Below, one piece after another: positions 18,572 to 27,138 of a DNA stretch of 47,633 nucleotides. A program made the position numbers and the translations under genes. The stretch is from Ancylomarina sp. DW003 (GTDB taxonomy: Bacteria; Bacteroidota; Bacteroidia; Bacteroidales; Marinifilaceae). Location: assembly GCF_029029505.1 (NCBI RefSeq), contig NZ_JAKJSD010000025.1, positions 1 to 47,633 on the forward strand, read 5' to 3'. Position 1 is the first letter of the stretch, and each line of letters opens with the position of its first letter. The notes beneath the pieces are model-generated. The model saw nothing but the letters and a program-made list of their open reading frames with translations. It did not search any database and had not been told where the DNA came from.

Positions 18572-19267
18572 TCAGTCTAATTTAGTCAAAATATCTCTAT
18601 AACTTTGTCCAATGGGTATTTCAATCTTTCCAATTTCAATATCGTTTTTGGTGTAAGCAGTAATTTTATTCTGGTTAACAATGTATGAGCGATGTGTACG
18701 TAAAAAACGATGGTTTAACTGCTCGTGGAATGAAGTTATACTGTGTTTTATCATATGGTTTCCATCTTTAAAATGGATTTTTATATAATCTTTTACACTT
18801 TCAATATATAAAATCTCATCAAAAAATACTTTTACTTGTTTTCTATCTTTTCTTATAAAGATAAAATCGTCTCTTGTTGAAGTTTCAACAGGTATTTGTT
18901 TGGGTTGTCTATTAGATTGTAACTCTAAAAACTTCTCGATAGCTTTAAAAAAACGTCCGAAAGTAATAGGTTTAAGCAAATAATCAACGGCATTCAGTTC
19001 AAAGCCATCAAGAGCATAATCACGATAAGCAGTAGTGAAAATAACTTTAGGTTTATTGATGAGATTTTTAAAAAAGTCAGTACCACGTAATACAGGCAAT
19101 TCAATGTCTAAAAATAACAAATCTACTTGTTGTTGCTGTAACACTTTGCTTGCTTCAATGGCACTCTCGCAAATGGCAACAATTTCAAAATCATCTAATT
19201 GATTTAAATGATTTTGAATTAGGTTTCTGGCTAATTCCTCATCATCAACAATTACACATTTATACAT
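18572..19267 (-). CDS. LytTR-family response regulator (cassette 5)
   Basis: The 231-aa protein has a receiver domain (VDDEELARNLIQ, phospho-acceptor in LFLDIELPVLRG, TTAYRDYALDGF, Lys in YLLKPITF) and a LytTR DNA-binding domain (ILYIESVKDYIKIHF, FLRTHRSYIVNQ). It directly follows its kinase with one base between them. It is a relative of the 15325-16044 regulator but clearly distinct in sequence. Being inside the fifth cassette, it was probably acquired together with the kinase and the divergent DUF5916 gene, which is its most likely target. Confidence 0.92.
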   Translation of the reverse strand: MYKCVIVDDEELARNLIQNHLNQLDDFEIVAICESAIEASKVLQQQQVDLLFLDIELPVLRGTDFFKNLINKPKVIFTTAYRDYALDGFELNAVDYLLKPITFGRFFKAIEKFLELQSNRQPKQIPVETSTRDDFIFIRKDRKQVKVFFDEILYIESVKDYIKIHFKDGNHMIKHSITSFHEQLNHRFLRTHRSYIVNQNKITAYTKNDIEIGKIEIPIGQSYRDILTKLD

Positions 19268-19268
19268 T

Positions 19269-20330
19269 TTATTGTTGTTTTAATGTTAAAGTTACTGAAT
19301 ATTCTCTTTGGGTATCTGAAATTTGTAAATTATGAGTTTCAGGATACAATAATACTAATTGTTTTTGTACATTTTTAAGCCCGAGAGGTTCTTGTACGGA
19401 TGCTATCTTAGTGATTGGCTTTGTGTTTCTTATTATAAAAATAATTGAATCATTTTGAGTTGTTAAATCAATAGTGATTTTTGCTTTTTTCAATTCTTGC
19501 TTTACACCGTGTTTAAATGCATTTTCTATAAACGTGAGCAAAATTAGTGGAGCAATTTTTGTGTTGTTTTTAATACTCTTTTTAAATTGAATATCCACAC
19601 GTTTTCCATAGCGTACTTTTTCTAAACTCAAATAGTTATCAATAAGTTCTACTTCTTTTTCTAACGGTACATATTTGTATTTACAACGGTATAAAATGTA
19701 GTCTAAAATATCGGATAAACGCTCTATAACCTCAGGTGTTCTTTCAGATTTTTCTAAAGCAAGTGAATATAAGTTATTCAAGGTGTTAAATAAAAAATGC
19801 GGGTTTAATTGGTTTTTTAAAGCAGCGAGTTCGGCTACTTTTTTTTGCTCGTTTGCAACCGATAACTTTAAGTTTTTTTCATACCATAAAAACGGAATCA
19901 AAAAAAACGTAGGTTGCATAAATATCCAAAATAAACCTGCAAAATCTTCTTTCCATCCCCAAACTTGTTGTAAAAAAGGCAGATGTCCATAGTTTTGTTG
20001 TAATCTCCAGTAACAATTATTACTTTCCGGAGCATAAAAAAAAGCTTGCCAACTGACATAAATTATATTCAATACCACAAAAAAAGTAAAAGCTATACTA
20101 ATTGATAGTAGTATATTTTTATGTTTTTTATAGTGTGGTATTATAAAATAAATTATAGTGTATGAGGTTACTGTTTGAAATAATAAATACAAAAAATTTA
20201 TTGTCAACAACTCTTCTGTAGAATTATAATGAACTCTATTTACTGCTATATAGAATGAAAACACAGCAATCCAGAATAAAATGTGCTTGTATATTGGTTT
20301 GTTTAAGTATGTAAAAAGTGTGTTCATCAT
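19269..20330 (-). CDS. LytS/YehU-type sensor histidine kinase (cassette 5)
   Basis: The 353-aa inner-membrane protein has four hydrophobic segments (about residues 12-165), the phospho-acceptor His in QLNPHFLFNTLNNLYS, FIENAFKHGV and a degenerate C-terminal ATP lid (LGLKNVQKQLVLLYPE). It starts with two Met codons; the first is used here. It forms a pair with the adjacent LytTR regulator and is divergent, over 194 bases, from the DUF5916 outer-membrane protein. Carriage of a whole two-component system in an integron-like cassette is unusual. Confidence 0.92.
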   Translation of the reverse strand: MMNTLFTYLNKPIYKHILFWIAVFSFYIAVNRVHYNSTEELLTINFLYLLFQTVTSYTIIYFIIPHYKKHKNILLSISIAFTFFVVLNIIYVSWQAFFYAPESNNCYWRLQQNYGHLPFLQQVWGWKEDFAGLFWIFMQPTFFLIPFLWYEKNLKLSVANEQKKVAELAALKNQLNPHFLFNTLNNLYSLALEKSERTPEVIERLSDILDYILYRCKYKYVPLEKEVELIDNYLSLEKVRYGKRVDIQFKKSIKNNTKIAPLILLTFIENAFKHGVKQELKKAKITIDLTTQNDSIIFIIRNTKPITKIASVQEPLGLKNVQKQLVLLYPETHNLQISDTQREYSVTLTLKQQ

Positions 20331-20524
20331 GTATCAAAAATACTATTTTTTGTTTTTCAAAAATGAAATTATCTACAAAACCATAATTTAAGTCTACCAA
20401 TCTTTACAACGAGTCTATTTTATAGTAATTGTATTGTTTGCAGACTAAAATTAATGGTTGGTCTACTTTTTTTAAAAGCACTTACTGAAGCCTATATTTT
20501 AGTGATACATTTAAAATTTGTATT

Positions 20525-22693
20525 ATGAAATATTTCGGGTTATACATATTTGCATTAATTACGTCTTTACATGCCAATGCGCAACAAGAAACAATACCAT
20601 TTTTAATAGAAGACATAAAAATAGATGGAAAGTTAGATGAATCTGTCTGGAAACGAGCCGTTGAATTTTCAGGTTTTCATAATTTCTATCCTAACGATGA
20701 AGGTTTAGCGGAAAACCAAACCGTAGTTAAGGTATTTCACGATGGTGAAAAATTATATGTTTCTGCAGTTTATTTTGATCGTACTGATAAAAATATAGTA
20801 GGCTCATTAAAACGAGACGAGCACGAAGGTTCGGTAGTGTCTAGTGATGCTTTTGGAGTTATCATTGACGCATTTAATAAAAAGAATAACGGCTATTATT
20901 TTACATTAAACACCGGAGGCACACAGTTAGATGCTTTGGTGAATTTTGATGGCTCTAATTATAATATAGATGCAAGCTGGAACACGATTTGGGAATCTAA
21001 AACATCAATTAACGGCAAGCAAAAAATATACGAAATGGCTATTCCGTTTAAGGCAATTAATTTTGATACTAACAATCCTGTTTGGAGTTTTCAGTTTTTT
21101 AGCAGAGATTTAAAATCTAATAGTTGGATGACCTGGTCGCCCTTAGGTAATAACTTTCTTCAGTACGATTTAAGATTTGCCAAAAAAGTAACCATAGAGC
21201 AAATACCAAAAACAAATACCTCCAGATTTATAGTTATACCATCAATAACATATAATTATCAAGATAACTTACAACAAGACACAAAAACATCAGAGTTTAA
21301 ACCAAGTATAGATGCTCAATATAGTATTACGTCATCATTACGATTAGATGCAACTATAAATCCTGATTTCTCACAGATAGATGTAGACCAGCAAGTGACT
21401 AACTTAACACGATTTGCGGTTCATTTTCCTGAACGTCGAAACTTTTTTATTGAAAACAGCGACTTATTTTCCAATTTAGGAACTAACGAAGTTAATCCGT
21501 TTTATTCAAGACGAATTGGTGCATCCAGCGATATTTTACTCGGATTAAAATTATCAGGAAACATCACTCCAAAAACAAGAATTGGCGTTTTAGATGTGCA
21601 AACCAATGAAAATAAAAATACAAAACCACAAAACTTTGGTGCTTTAGTGCTACAGCAACAGTTATCAAAATGTTTTACAGCAACAGGTTTTTTATTAAAC
21701 AAACAAGAAGCTGATAATTTTGAGTTTAAAAGTGATTTCAATCGCGTAGCTGGGATAAATATAAATTACAAATCAAACAATAATAAATGGACTGGTTTAG
21801 CCAATCTTGGCAAGAGTTTTACCGATGGTATTTCAAGTAAAAATCAATTTTATAATATCGGTGTAAATTATTCAACTAAAAAAGTGCGAGGAGAGCTGTC
21901 GGCTTCAAAAGTTGAAACAAACTATTTAACCGATATTGGTTTTGTACCAAGATTGTATAATTACGATGCGGTCAACAATAATGTAATTCGAGAAGGTTAT
22001 ACAAGTCTTAATTCGTTAATATCCTTATTTGCATTTCCAGAATCGAAAACGGTACAATTAATCAGGTATTTGCGTGCAGGAAATACAACTTACTTTGATG
22101 AAAATGGTACAACAACACAATCCAATACATTTACGGATCACGTCATATTTTTTAAAAACACAGCTTCGGCTTACGTTAGTTTAGACCACTCTTACGTAAA
22201 CTTAAAATATGGTTTTGATCCTTTACAAAACGGAAAATATATTGCTCCAAACGTTTATAATTTTGCTTCTGTTAGAGTCGGTTATAATTCGCCTTTTAAC
22301 AAGAAAGTATCTTTTGATACAGGATTACAATACGGTAATTATTACAAGGGAAACCGAACACGTTACTACATCAATTCTATTTACAGGTTCTTGCCAATTG
22401 CAAAAATAGGATTAGATTACGAACTCAATTATTTAGATTTAAATATATTAGGGATAAAACCATTTCATTTAGTACGTTTTACAGGTGAAGTGTTTTTTAA
22501 TAATCGTTTAAATTGGACAACCTATGTGCAATATAATACTCAACTCGATAATTTTAATATAAACAGTCGTTTACAATGGGAATACAAACCATTGTCATAC
22601 ATCTATTTTGTAATTACTGATAACTTCAATAAACATATTTCACGAACTAATTGGGGTATAGCTTTTAAAATGAATTATCGTTTCGATTTTTAA
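20525..22693 (+). CDS. DUF5916 outer-membrane protein with N-terminal CBM9-like domain (cassette 5)
   Basis: The 722-aa protein has a signal peptide (ends HANAQ), a CBM9-like beta-sandwich (about residues 25-215; IDGKLDESVWKRA, VFHDGEKLYVSAVYFD) and the DUF5916 region from about 230, made of alternating amphipathic strands ending in Phe (MNYRFDF), as expected of an outer-membrane barrel. DPDFSQIDVDQQ-type sequence (NPDFSQIDVDQQVTNLTRF) is characteristic. The function of the family is unknown, perhaps ligand or glycan uptake. It is the only plus-strand gene of the array and ends 32 bases before the cassette-5 core. Confidence 0.85.
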   Translation: MKYFGLYIFALITSLHANAQQETIPFLIEDIKIDGKLDESVWKRAVEFSGFHNFYPNDEGLAENQTVVKVFHDGEKLYVSAVYFDRTDKNIVGSLKRDEHEGSVVSSDAFGVIIDAFNKKNNGYYFTLNTGGTQLDALVNFDGSNYNIDASWNTIWESKTSINGKQKIYEMAIPFKAINFDTNNPVWSFQFFSRDLKSNSWMTWSPLGNNFLQYDLRFAKKVTIEQIPKTNTSRFIVIPSITYNYQDNLQQDTKTSEFKPSIDAQYSITSSLRLDATINPDFSQIDVDQQVTNLTRFAVHFPERRNFFIENSDLFSNLGTNEVNPFYSRRIGASSDILLGLKLSGNITPKTRIGVLDVQTNENKNTKPQNFGALVLQQQLSKCFTATGFLLNKQEADNFEFKSDFNRVAGININYKSNNNKWTGLANLGKSFTDGISSKNQFYNIGVNYSTKKVRGELSASKVETNYLTDIGFVPRLYNYDAVNNNVIREGYTSLNSLISLFAFPESKTVQLIRYLRAGNTTYFDENGTTTQSNTFTDHVIFFKNTASAYVSLDHSYVNLKYGFDPLQNGKYIAPNVYNFASVRVGYNSPFNKKVSFDTGLQYGNYYKGNRTRYYINSIYRFLPIAKIGLDYELNYLDLNILGIKPFHLVRFTGEVFFNNRLNWTTYVQYNTQLDNFNINSRLQWEYKPLSYIYFVITDNFNKHISRTNWGIAFKMNYRFDF

Positions 22694-22724
22694 AATTTTG
22701 TATATATCCTGTTCCGTAAATTGG

Positions 22725-22998
22725 CTACAACGGTCTTTTTAAAATTTGTAGGCGATTTACAACTATCCCCCTATCAAAGCCACTTGCATTTATAGGTTTT
22801 GTTACATTATCTAGTTGAGTACCACTGCCCATGAAATTTAGCTTTTGTGGCTGTTGCACAACTCTAAAAACACAGAGCACCATATAATTAGGCCATCACG
22901 CAAAATATAACTGCTTGATTTTTAGACTTTATTATTATTATTGAAAAGCCATACTTTATTCAAAACATTGAGTTGTGCAACGGTTACTTTTGTTACCA
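22725..22998 (-). repeat. attC-like junction 4 (between cassettes 4 and 5)
   Basis: The minus strand reads TGGTAAC (22998-22992, end of cassette 4) to GTTGTAG (22731-22725, start of cassette 5). Inside, GTTGCACAACTC (22853-22864) and GAGTTGTGCAAC (22970-22981) are a perfect 12-bp inverted repeat. At 274 bp it is the longest junction, and the 120 bases next to GTTGTAG do not pair obviously, so it may contain an extra insertion. No gene is seen in 22694-23011. Confidence 0.65.
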
Positions 22999-23011
22999 CA
23001 CGTTTTCTCTA

Positions 23012-23872
23012 CTATTCTTTAAAATACTCCTTTATCATTTGCTGAATTCCAATATCTGTAAATACTCCAGTTTCAATTTTAAATTCATTTTTTTTAACGA
23101 ATATGATTCCATACGGACTTTCTTGTTCATACTTGCTAATTAGTTCATTATTTGCCTTAAACAGCCTTTTGTTACTTATGTTTACATTTATTGTTGAGTC
23201 TTTATACAACTCAACAATTTTATTTGCATAATACCCGAAGTCACTCGAAACTTCATAAATACCACCAGAGTTGTCTAATTTTGCGATAGAATCAAATTCT
23301 GTGGAATTAGGAATAAAGAAGATAACAGAGGATGTTTTAATTACTTCAGCTGATAACTCTTTGGGTTTTGTATTAACTATCTCTGTAGTTTTAATTGTCG
23401 CCTGATTTTTGGTTGTTAGTTTTCCTGAGTTGTTCAAAAGATATGCAATAAAAAGAGCTGGAATACTGAACAACAAGAAGTACACAAGTTTTTGTTTGAA
23501 TTTCATTTCATGAAAGATTGTCTGTTTCTTAGCATAATCAATGCGGAATTTTTCAATGAAATTTAGATTTACATATACGTCTTTAAATGTCGATTGGTAT
23601 AATTCATGACATTCAACTTTGTAATTAGCTTTGATTCCATTTTTCTTACTATCATATTTAGCAACTTTTGATAGTTTGAAATCCTCATTCATTTCAATTG
23701 TTTTATAGTCAAAATCTCCTTCTTGAATGTTAGGGTTGGGGATCATTGACGCAACAAAATAATTTGTGAAATTCAAACCATGATATTCTCGAATTTTTCC
23801 GTTTTCAATTAAAATAGAAATCTCAATTGTTTCAATATCCACAGTATTATCAAAGTATAATCTCTTCTTCAT
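23012..23872 (-). CDS. Single-span membrane protein of unknown function (cassette 4)
   Basis: The 286-aa protein has a cytosolic N-terminal domain of about 128 residues that starts with strands (KRLYFDNTVDIETIEISILI), one membrane segment near residues 131-150 (YFLLFSIPALFIAYLL), and an extracytoplasmic domain of about 135 residues (SVIFFIPNSTEFDSIAKLD). I do not recognise a family. The ATG follows a run of A immediately downstream of the GTTACCA core, and the stop lies 13 bases before the closing core, so it fills its cassette. Confidence 0.7.
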   Translation of the reverse strand: MKKRLYFDNTVDIETIEISILIENGKIREYHGLNFTNYFVASMIPNPNIQEGDFDYKTIEMNEDFKLSKVAKYDSKKNGIKANYKVECHELYQSTFKDVYVNLNFIEKFRIDYAKKQTIFHEMKFKQKLVYFLLFSIPALFIAYLLNNSGKLTTKNQATIKTTEIVNTKPKELSAEVIKTSSVIFFIPNSTEFDSIAKLDNSGGIYEVSSDFGYYANKIVELYKDSTINVNISNKRLFKANNELISKYEQESPYGIIFVKKNEFKIETGVFTDIGIQQMIKEYFKE

Positions 23873-23885
23873 TTTTTTTAATGTG

Positions 23886-24020
23886 TGGTAACGTGTTTAT
23901 GTATGGTTAGTTGCGTGGTTAAGCAACTAATTTAGTAAACAAATACTTGCCAGAGAAAATTCCGAAGGAATTTTCCAAATAAGCACTAGCCATAGCAATT
24001 AATTATACACGGTGTTGGCA
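23886..24020 (-). repeat. attC-like junction 3 (between cassettes 3 and 4)
   Basis: The minus strand runs from TGCCAAC (24020-24014) to GTTACCA (23892-23886). ATGGTTAGT (23903-23911) pairs with ACTAGCCAT (23985-23993) apart from one G-T, and the outer GTGT/ACAC steps also pair. Inner hairpins GTTGC/GCAAC and GAAAATTCC/GGAATTTTC are present. The nuclease stop codon (23999-24001) lies inside the site. Confidence 0.75.
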
Positions 24021-25099
24021 TTAGTACTTATTTCAGTTAGTTTGTTTACGTCTTTTAATATTCTGTCTAATAAAATACTTAATAAAGTATCATTATTTAA
24101 TTTGATAGAACGATATATCATACTTTTCCCAAATCGGTTATAATTTTTTCCATTTTTAGGATATACTTCATTTTCATTTACAAAGTCAAATAGAAACCAT
24201 TTTTTGTCAAGTTGTAACTTATTAGCGATTTCAATTTTTTCTTTTTCCTTTTCTCCCCAAGCATATAGATAGTGATTGTATCTTCCTCCATCAAGCATAA
24301 TTCCGTAAATAATTTCATCTTGGTCTGAAAAGTCAATATTAATAACTCCTTTTCCATTTACTAGAGTTGTGCTAATAACTACTTTGTTTCTATTTGTTTC
24401 GTGGGAATATCTTTTCCCAATCTTAACTTCTTTACTGGTTAAATTAGATTTTAAATATTTCTCTATTTCTTTAACTAATTCAGCGTAGTTATATTTGATA
24501 TATAAATCGTGAAGTCTTATTTCTTTAAAAAGGTTGTAATCAGAGCCATAAAAATCATAATAAGACTCTTCGATGTTTAAACTTAAAGGTTTTAATAAAT
24601 TTGAAAGATTATTTATGAAGTAGATATAATCTTCAATCAATTTTTTGTGATAATCATTTGTAATTTTATCTATTAAATTAGATAATAAAATTCCTAAATC
24701 TTTGTATGTTAATAATTCCCAATCTAAATCTTTTAACTCGAAACTTGGTTTTATGATTGTAAGTAAAACAAAAATATTATTTGAATTACTTTTTCCTTTA
24801 TAATCTATTAGTTGTTGTCTGTCGGGAACACTTTTAACTTTATTTTCAACGATTATTTTTATCGAGTTATATTCAATTGTTAAGTCCAAATTTCTAGTTT
24901 CACGTTGAACTGAAATTATCTTTTTGTCCGAAAAATTAAATTTCTCTGTAAAATGATTCGCAAGAATTTCTCCGAAACTTATTTGATGATTTTCACAAAT
25001 CCAAGCGATAAAATTACTATGGAATAATTCTTTTGAACTTAATGACAAGTTAAACAAAGGTGATTTTTTCAATTCGGTAATTGTTTCAGGTACAGTCAT
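23999..25099 (-). CDS. PD-(D/E)XK superfamily nuclease, PDDEXK_4-like (cassette 3)
   Basis: From the ATG at 25099 the protein has 366 aa; the longer frame to 25222 only reads through the attC-like site. SSKELFHSNFIAWICE near residue 21 and the nuclease core LDLTIEY followed by IIVENKVKS and QQLIDYKGK (about residues 70-100) fit the PDDEXK_4 family (Asp, then ExK). The C-terminal half is lysine- and aromatic-rich and may bind DNA. Such proteins are frequent in mobile and defence loci; whether this one restricts foreign DNA is inference. No methyltransferase partner is present. Confidence 0.75.
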   Translation of the reverse strand: MTVPETITELKKSPLFNLSLSSKELFHSNFIAWICENHQISFGEILANHFTEKFNFSDKKIISVQRETRNLDLTIEYNSIKIIVENKVKSVPDRQQLIDYKGKSNSNNIFVLLTIIKPSFELKDLDWELLTYKDLGILLSNLIDKITNDYHKKLIEDYIYFINNLSNLLKPLSLNIEESYYDFYGSDYNLFKEIRLHDLYIKYNYAELVKEIEKYLKSNLTSKEVKIGKRYSHETNRNKVVISTTLVNGKGVINIDFSDQDEIIYGIMLDGGRYNHYLYAWGEKEKEKIEIANKLQLDKKWFLFDFVNENEVYPKNGKNYNRFGKSMIYRSIKLNNDTLLSILLDRILKDVNKLTEISTNANTVYN

Positions 25100-25111
25100 T
25101 TTTCGTATTAA

Positions 25112-25243
25112 TGCCAACGGCCTCAATATGGCAAGTGGTAGATTTTTTGCTGATTTCGTGTCCTCGCGGACAAAGAAATCAAGATTGAAAATCCTCCCGA
25201 AAAGGGCTCCTGAAAGCACCATTTGCTATATTGTTTGTTAGCA
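25112..25243 (-). repeat. attC-like junction 2 (between cassettes 2 and 3)
   Basis: The minus strand runs from TGCTAAC (25243-25237) to GTTGGCA (25118-25112). CAATATGGCAAGTGG (25124-25138) pairs with CCATTTGCTATATTG (25219-25233) at 13 of 15 positions. It is 132 bp long. Confidence 0.8.
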
Positions 25244-25247
25244 ATAG

Positions 25248-26147
25248 TTATTTCTTTAATTCAGATTCCGTTTTAACCCATTTTATGGACCAACTTTCAG
25301 AATCGTTTCCAGTTGCAAAAAATAGAAATCCTCCATCTGGTGTAACGTATGGATTCCCTTGTCCGTTATTGTTAATTTCTGTGTTTAGTTTTCTTGTATT
25401 TATCCATCCACCTTTTTCATCACTAAAACTTATCATTAAATCAAGTTGATTTCCAATTGAAGCAAAAAGTAAATAATCCTCTTTGGGCGAAATATAGGGA
25501 GTCAATTTACCAGTTTTAAAATCCATTTGAATTATTGGCTTTTCAGCATTTTCAAATTTACTGTTTACTTGTTTTGAATAATAAATATCCATATCACTAT
25601 AATCCAAATTACTCGCATGAAAATATACCATTCCTGAATTCGTAACAGACGGATGCGAGACCAATTTATCTCTTAGGTTTGGAATATCTACAAATTCTGG
25701 TTTATTCCATATACCATTTATTTTTTCCGATTTCCAGATATGCCAAGTTGGTAAAACTCCTTCTATCTCAACTGGTCGAGTTGAACTGAAGTAAAGTGAT
25801 TTTCCATCAGGTGAAAAGCTCATTCCGTGTTCACTATATTTACTATTGAAAAAAGCCTTTTTTGGCATTGACCATTTTCCATTAACTTTTTCAATCATAA
25901 GAACATCAAATTGTTCATAATTTTTATCGGAAATGGTATAATAATATTCTTTTAAATTAGGAGAAAATACACCTCTGTGTATTATTTTATTATCAGGAAC
26001 GAGATCTCTCTTAAAATCAATAGGTTTATTGTTTGGAAGTTTATCTACTAAAAAAATCATTTTATATTTTTCTAACTTATTTTCATTATTGCAACTCACA
26101 AGCATTATTGATATTAGTATGAGAATAGCTATATGTTTCGGGTTCAT
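25248..26147 (-). CDS. PD40/WD40-like beta-propeller lipoprotein (cassette 2)
   Basis: The start is the ATG at 26147, after a run of eight A; the longer frame to 26237 covers the attC-like site. The 299-aa protein begins with a lipoprotein signal (IAILILISIMLVSC, lipobox LVSC at residue 20), so it is membrane-anchored outside the cytoplasm. TolB-like PD40 blades follow, e.g. MSFSPDGKSLYFSSTRP, PYISPKEDYLLFAS and PYVTPDGGFLFFAT. The role is probably binding. It fills cassette 2 completely. Confidence 0.82.
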   Translation of the reverse strand: MNPKHIAILILISIMLVSCNNENKLEKYKMIFLVDKLPNNKPIDFKRDLVPDNKIIHRGVFSPNLKEYYYTISDKNYEQFDVLMIEKVNGKWSMPKKAFFNSKYSEHGMSFSPDGKSLYFSSTRPVEIEGVLPTWHIWKSEKINGIWNKPEFVDIPNLRDKLVSHPSVTNSGMVYFHASNLDYSDMDIYYSKQVNSKFENAEKPIIQMDFKTGKLTPYISPKEDYLLFASIGNQLDLMISFSDEKGGWINTRKLNTEINNNGQGNPYVTPDGGFLFFATGNDSESWSIKWVKTESELKK

Positions 26148-26162
26148 TTTTTTTATAATTAA

Positions 26163-26360
26163 TGCTAACGTTCTGTGTATGGACAGTAGGGCAGATTTGA
26201 AGCACTTCACTTTCGATTTACCACTTAGCCAAAACAAACGTTTGTACTTTTAATTTTCTATTTTATAAAACGTCAAAACTTTGTTTTGGCGTTGCCTGCT
26301 CAAAGAACAGGACTTTCAATTTATCACTAATTGCCCTATTGGCTATACACCTTGTTAGGC
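26163..26360 (-). repeat. attC-like junction 1 (between cassettes 1 and 2)
   Basis: The minus strand runs from GCCTAAC (26360-26354), a perfect RYYYAAC, to GTTAGCA (26169-26163). GTGTATGGACAGTAGGGCA (26175-26193) pairs with TGCCCTATTGGCTATACAC (26332-26350) at 16 of 19 positions. A second inner stem pairs CCAAAACAAA with TTTGTTTTGG. The mismatched, bulged stem resembles folded attC sites. Confidence 0.8.
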
Positions 26361-26897
26361 AATCGTATTTTTGAGTTCGCTTATATAATCTCCTATTTTA
26401 AAGTCTTCTGTTAATGCTGTTGAACTTAAATATAGTGGATGATGCGGATGACCTTTTTTAGACTTGTTTCCTATTGTCACCCATGAACAATTGAATTTGT
26501 TACTTAATTCATAAATGTCAAATAGGCAATCTGATAGATAAGTTCTTTTTTCAATTAGAGTCCCCCAAGCAGCCCAAATTGTTGTGTTGTTTGTGGATAA
26601 TATATTTTCAATAAACTCTAAATTCCTTAAATGAATTTCGTCTTTGAAAGTTTTGTGCATATCATTTGGGTCTGTTGCTCTTTGAGGATACACATTCATC
26701 ATTATCCAACTATCAAACCCATTGCTTAATGCTAATCGTTCTACTGATTTAAGTGTGTTGTCTAAATCACCTGGCTTTGCTGTACTCGGATTAATTCCGA
26801 AACACAAAAGCGGTTTAATTCCTTTAGTGCCGAGAACGTATCTAATGTCATTATTCGAGTCATTCTCATAAATCCACTTATCGGTATCGAAGGTCAT
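26355..26897 (-). CDS. DUF1643 domain protein (cassette 1)
   Basis: The 180-aa protein shows the DUF1643 pattern throughout: RYVLGTKGIKPLLCFGINPS followed by TAKPGDLDNTLKSVERLA, then WIMMNVYPQRATDPNDMH, IWAAWGTLIEKR and KKGHPHHPLYLS. The function of the family is unknown; its members are common in phages, plasmids and genomic islands. It begins 3 bases after the upstream small ORF, so translation is probably coupled. Its TAA stop lies inside the GCCTAAC core that closes the cassette. Confidence 0.85.
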   Translation of the reverse strand: MTFDTDKWIYENDSNNDIRYVLGTKGIKPLLCFGINPSTAKPGDLDNTLKSVERLALSNGFDSWIMMNVYPQRATDPNDMHKTFKDEIHLRNLEFIENILSTNNTTIWAAWGTLIEKRTYLSDCLFDIYELSNKFNCSWVTIGNKSKKGHPHHPLYLSSTALTEDFKIGDYISELKNTIA

Positions 26898-26900
26898 AAG

Positions 26901-27137
26901 TCAGATATAATGTTTGTTTTTCATCCATTCTCGCATTGTATCAAAGTCAGTTCCAAATTGAGATAGATAATTATTGAGTTCAGTTATCCGTTTATTAACT
27001 ATTATATCACCAAAGTCAGATGCAATTTCAGTTGTGATGTCACTTCCGTCTGTCAGTCCAAATTCTTCGAGTTTATCTTCAATGTCATATGTTTCGGTCT
27101 GAATTTCATTTAATCTTGGGCTATTCGAACCCGTCAA
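26901..27137 (-). CDS. Small acidic protein of cassette 1, probably frameshifted part
   Basis: A 78-codon frame from a TTG, with no usable ATG. The product is acidic and helical (TYDIEDKLEEFGL, RITELNNYLSQFGTDFDTM). It overlaps in content with the 39-aa ORF just upstream, which has a proper start: the present frame is open from just after a TAA at about 27155, so the two could be one protein of about 117 aa broken by a one-base shift near 27139-27155. No family is recognised. The DUF1643 gene follows 3 bases later. Confidence 0.5.
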   Translation of the reverse strand: MTGSNSPRLNEIQTETYDIEDKLEEFGLTDGSDITTEIASDFGDIIVNKRITELNNYLSQFGTDFDTMREWMKNKHYI

Positions 27138-27138
27138 A

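Noticed and set aside
22853-22981. Inverted repeat as a MITE or IS end
   Set aside because: There is no target duplication, and the arms continue into the cassette core; the 22-bp extension recurs at the other cassette end, so a junction arm explains it better.
25100-25222. N-terminal extension of the nuclease (GTG-like start at 25222)
   Set aside because: The 41 extra codons lie in the attC-like repeat. The ATG at 25099 follows the core at the distance seen in other cassettes.
26148-26237. N-terminal extension of the PD40 lipoprotein
   Set aside because: It would hide the lipoprotein signal behind 30 residues encoded by the attC-like arm. The ATG at 26147 gives a proper signal peptide.
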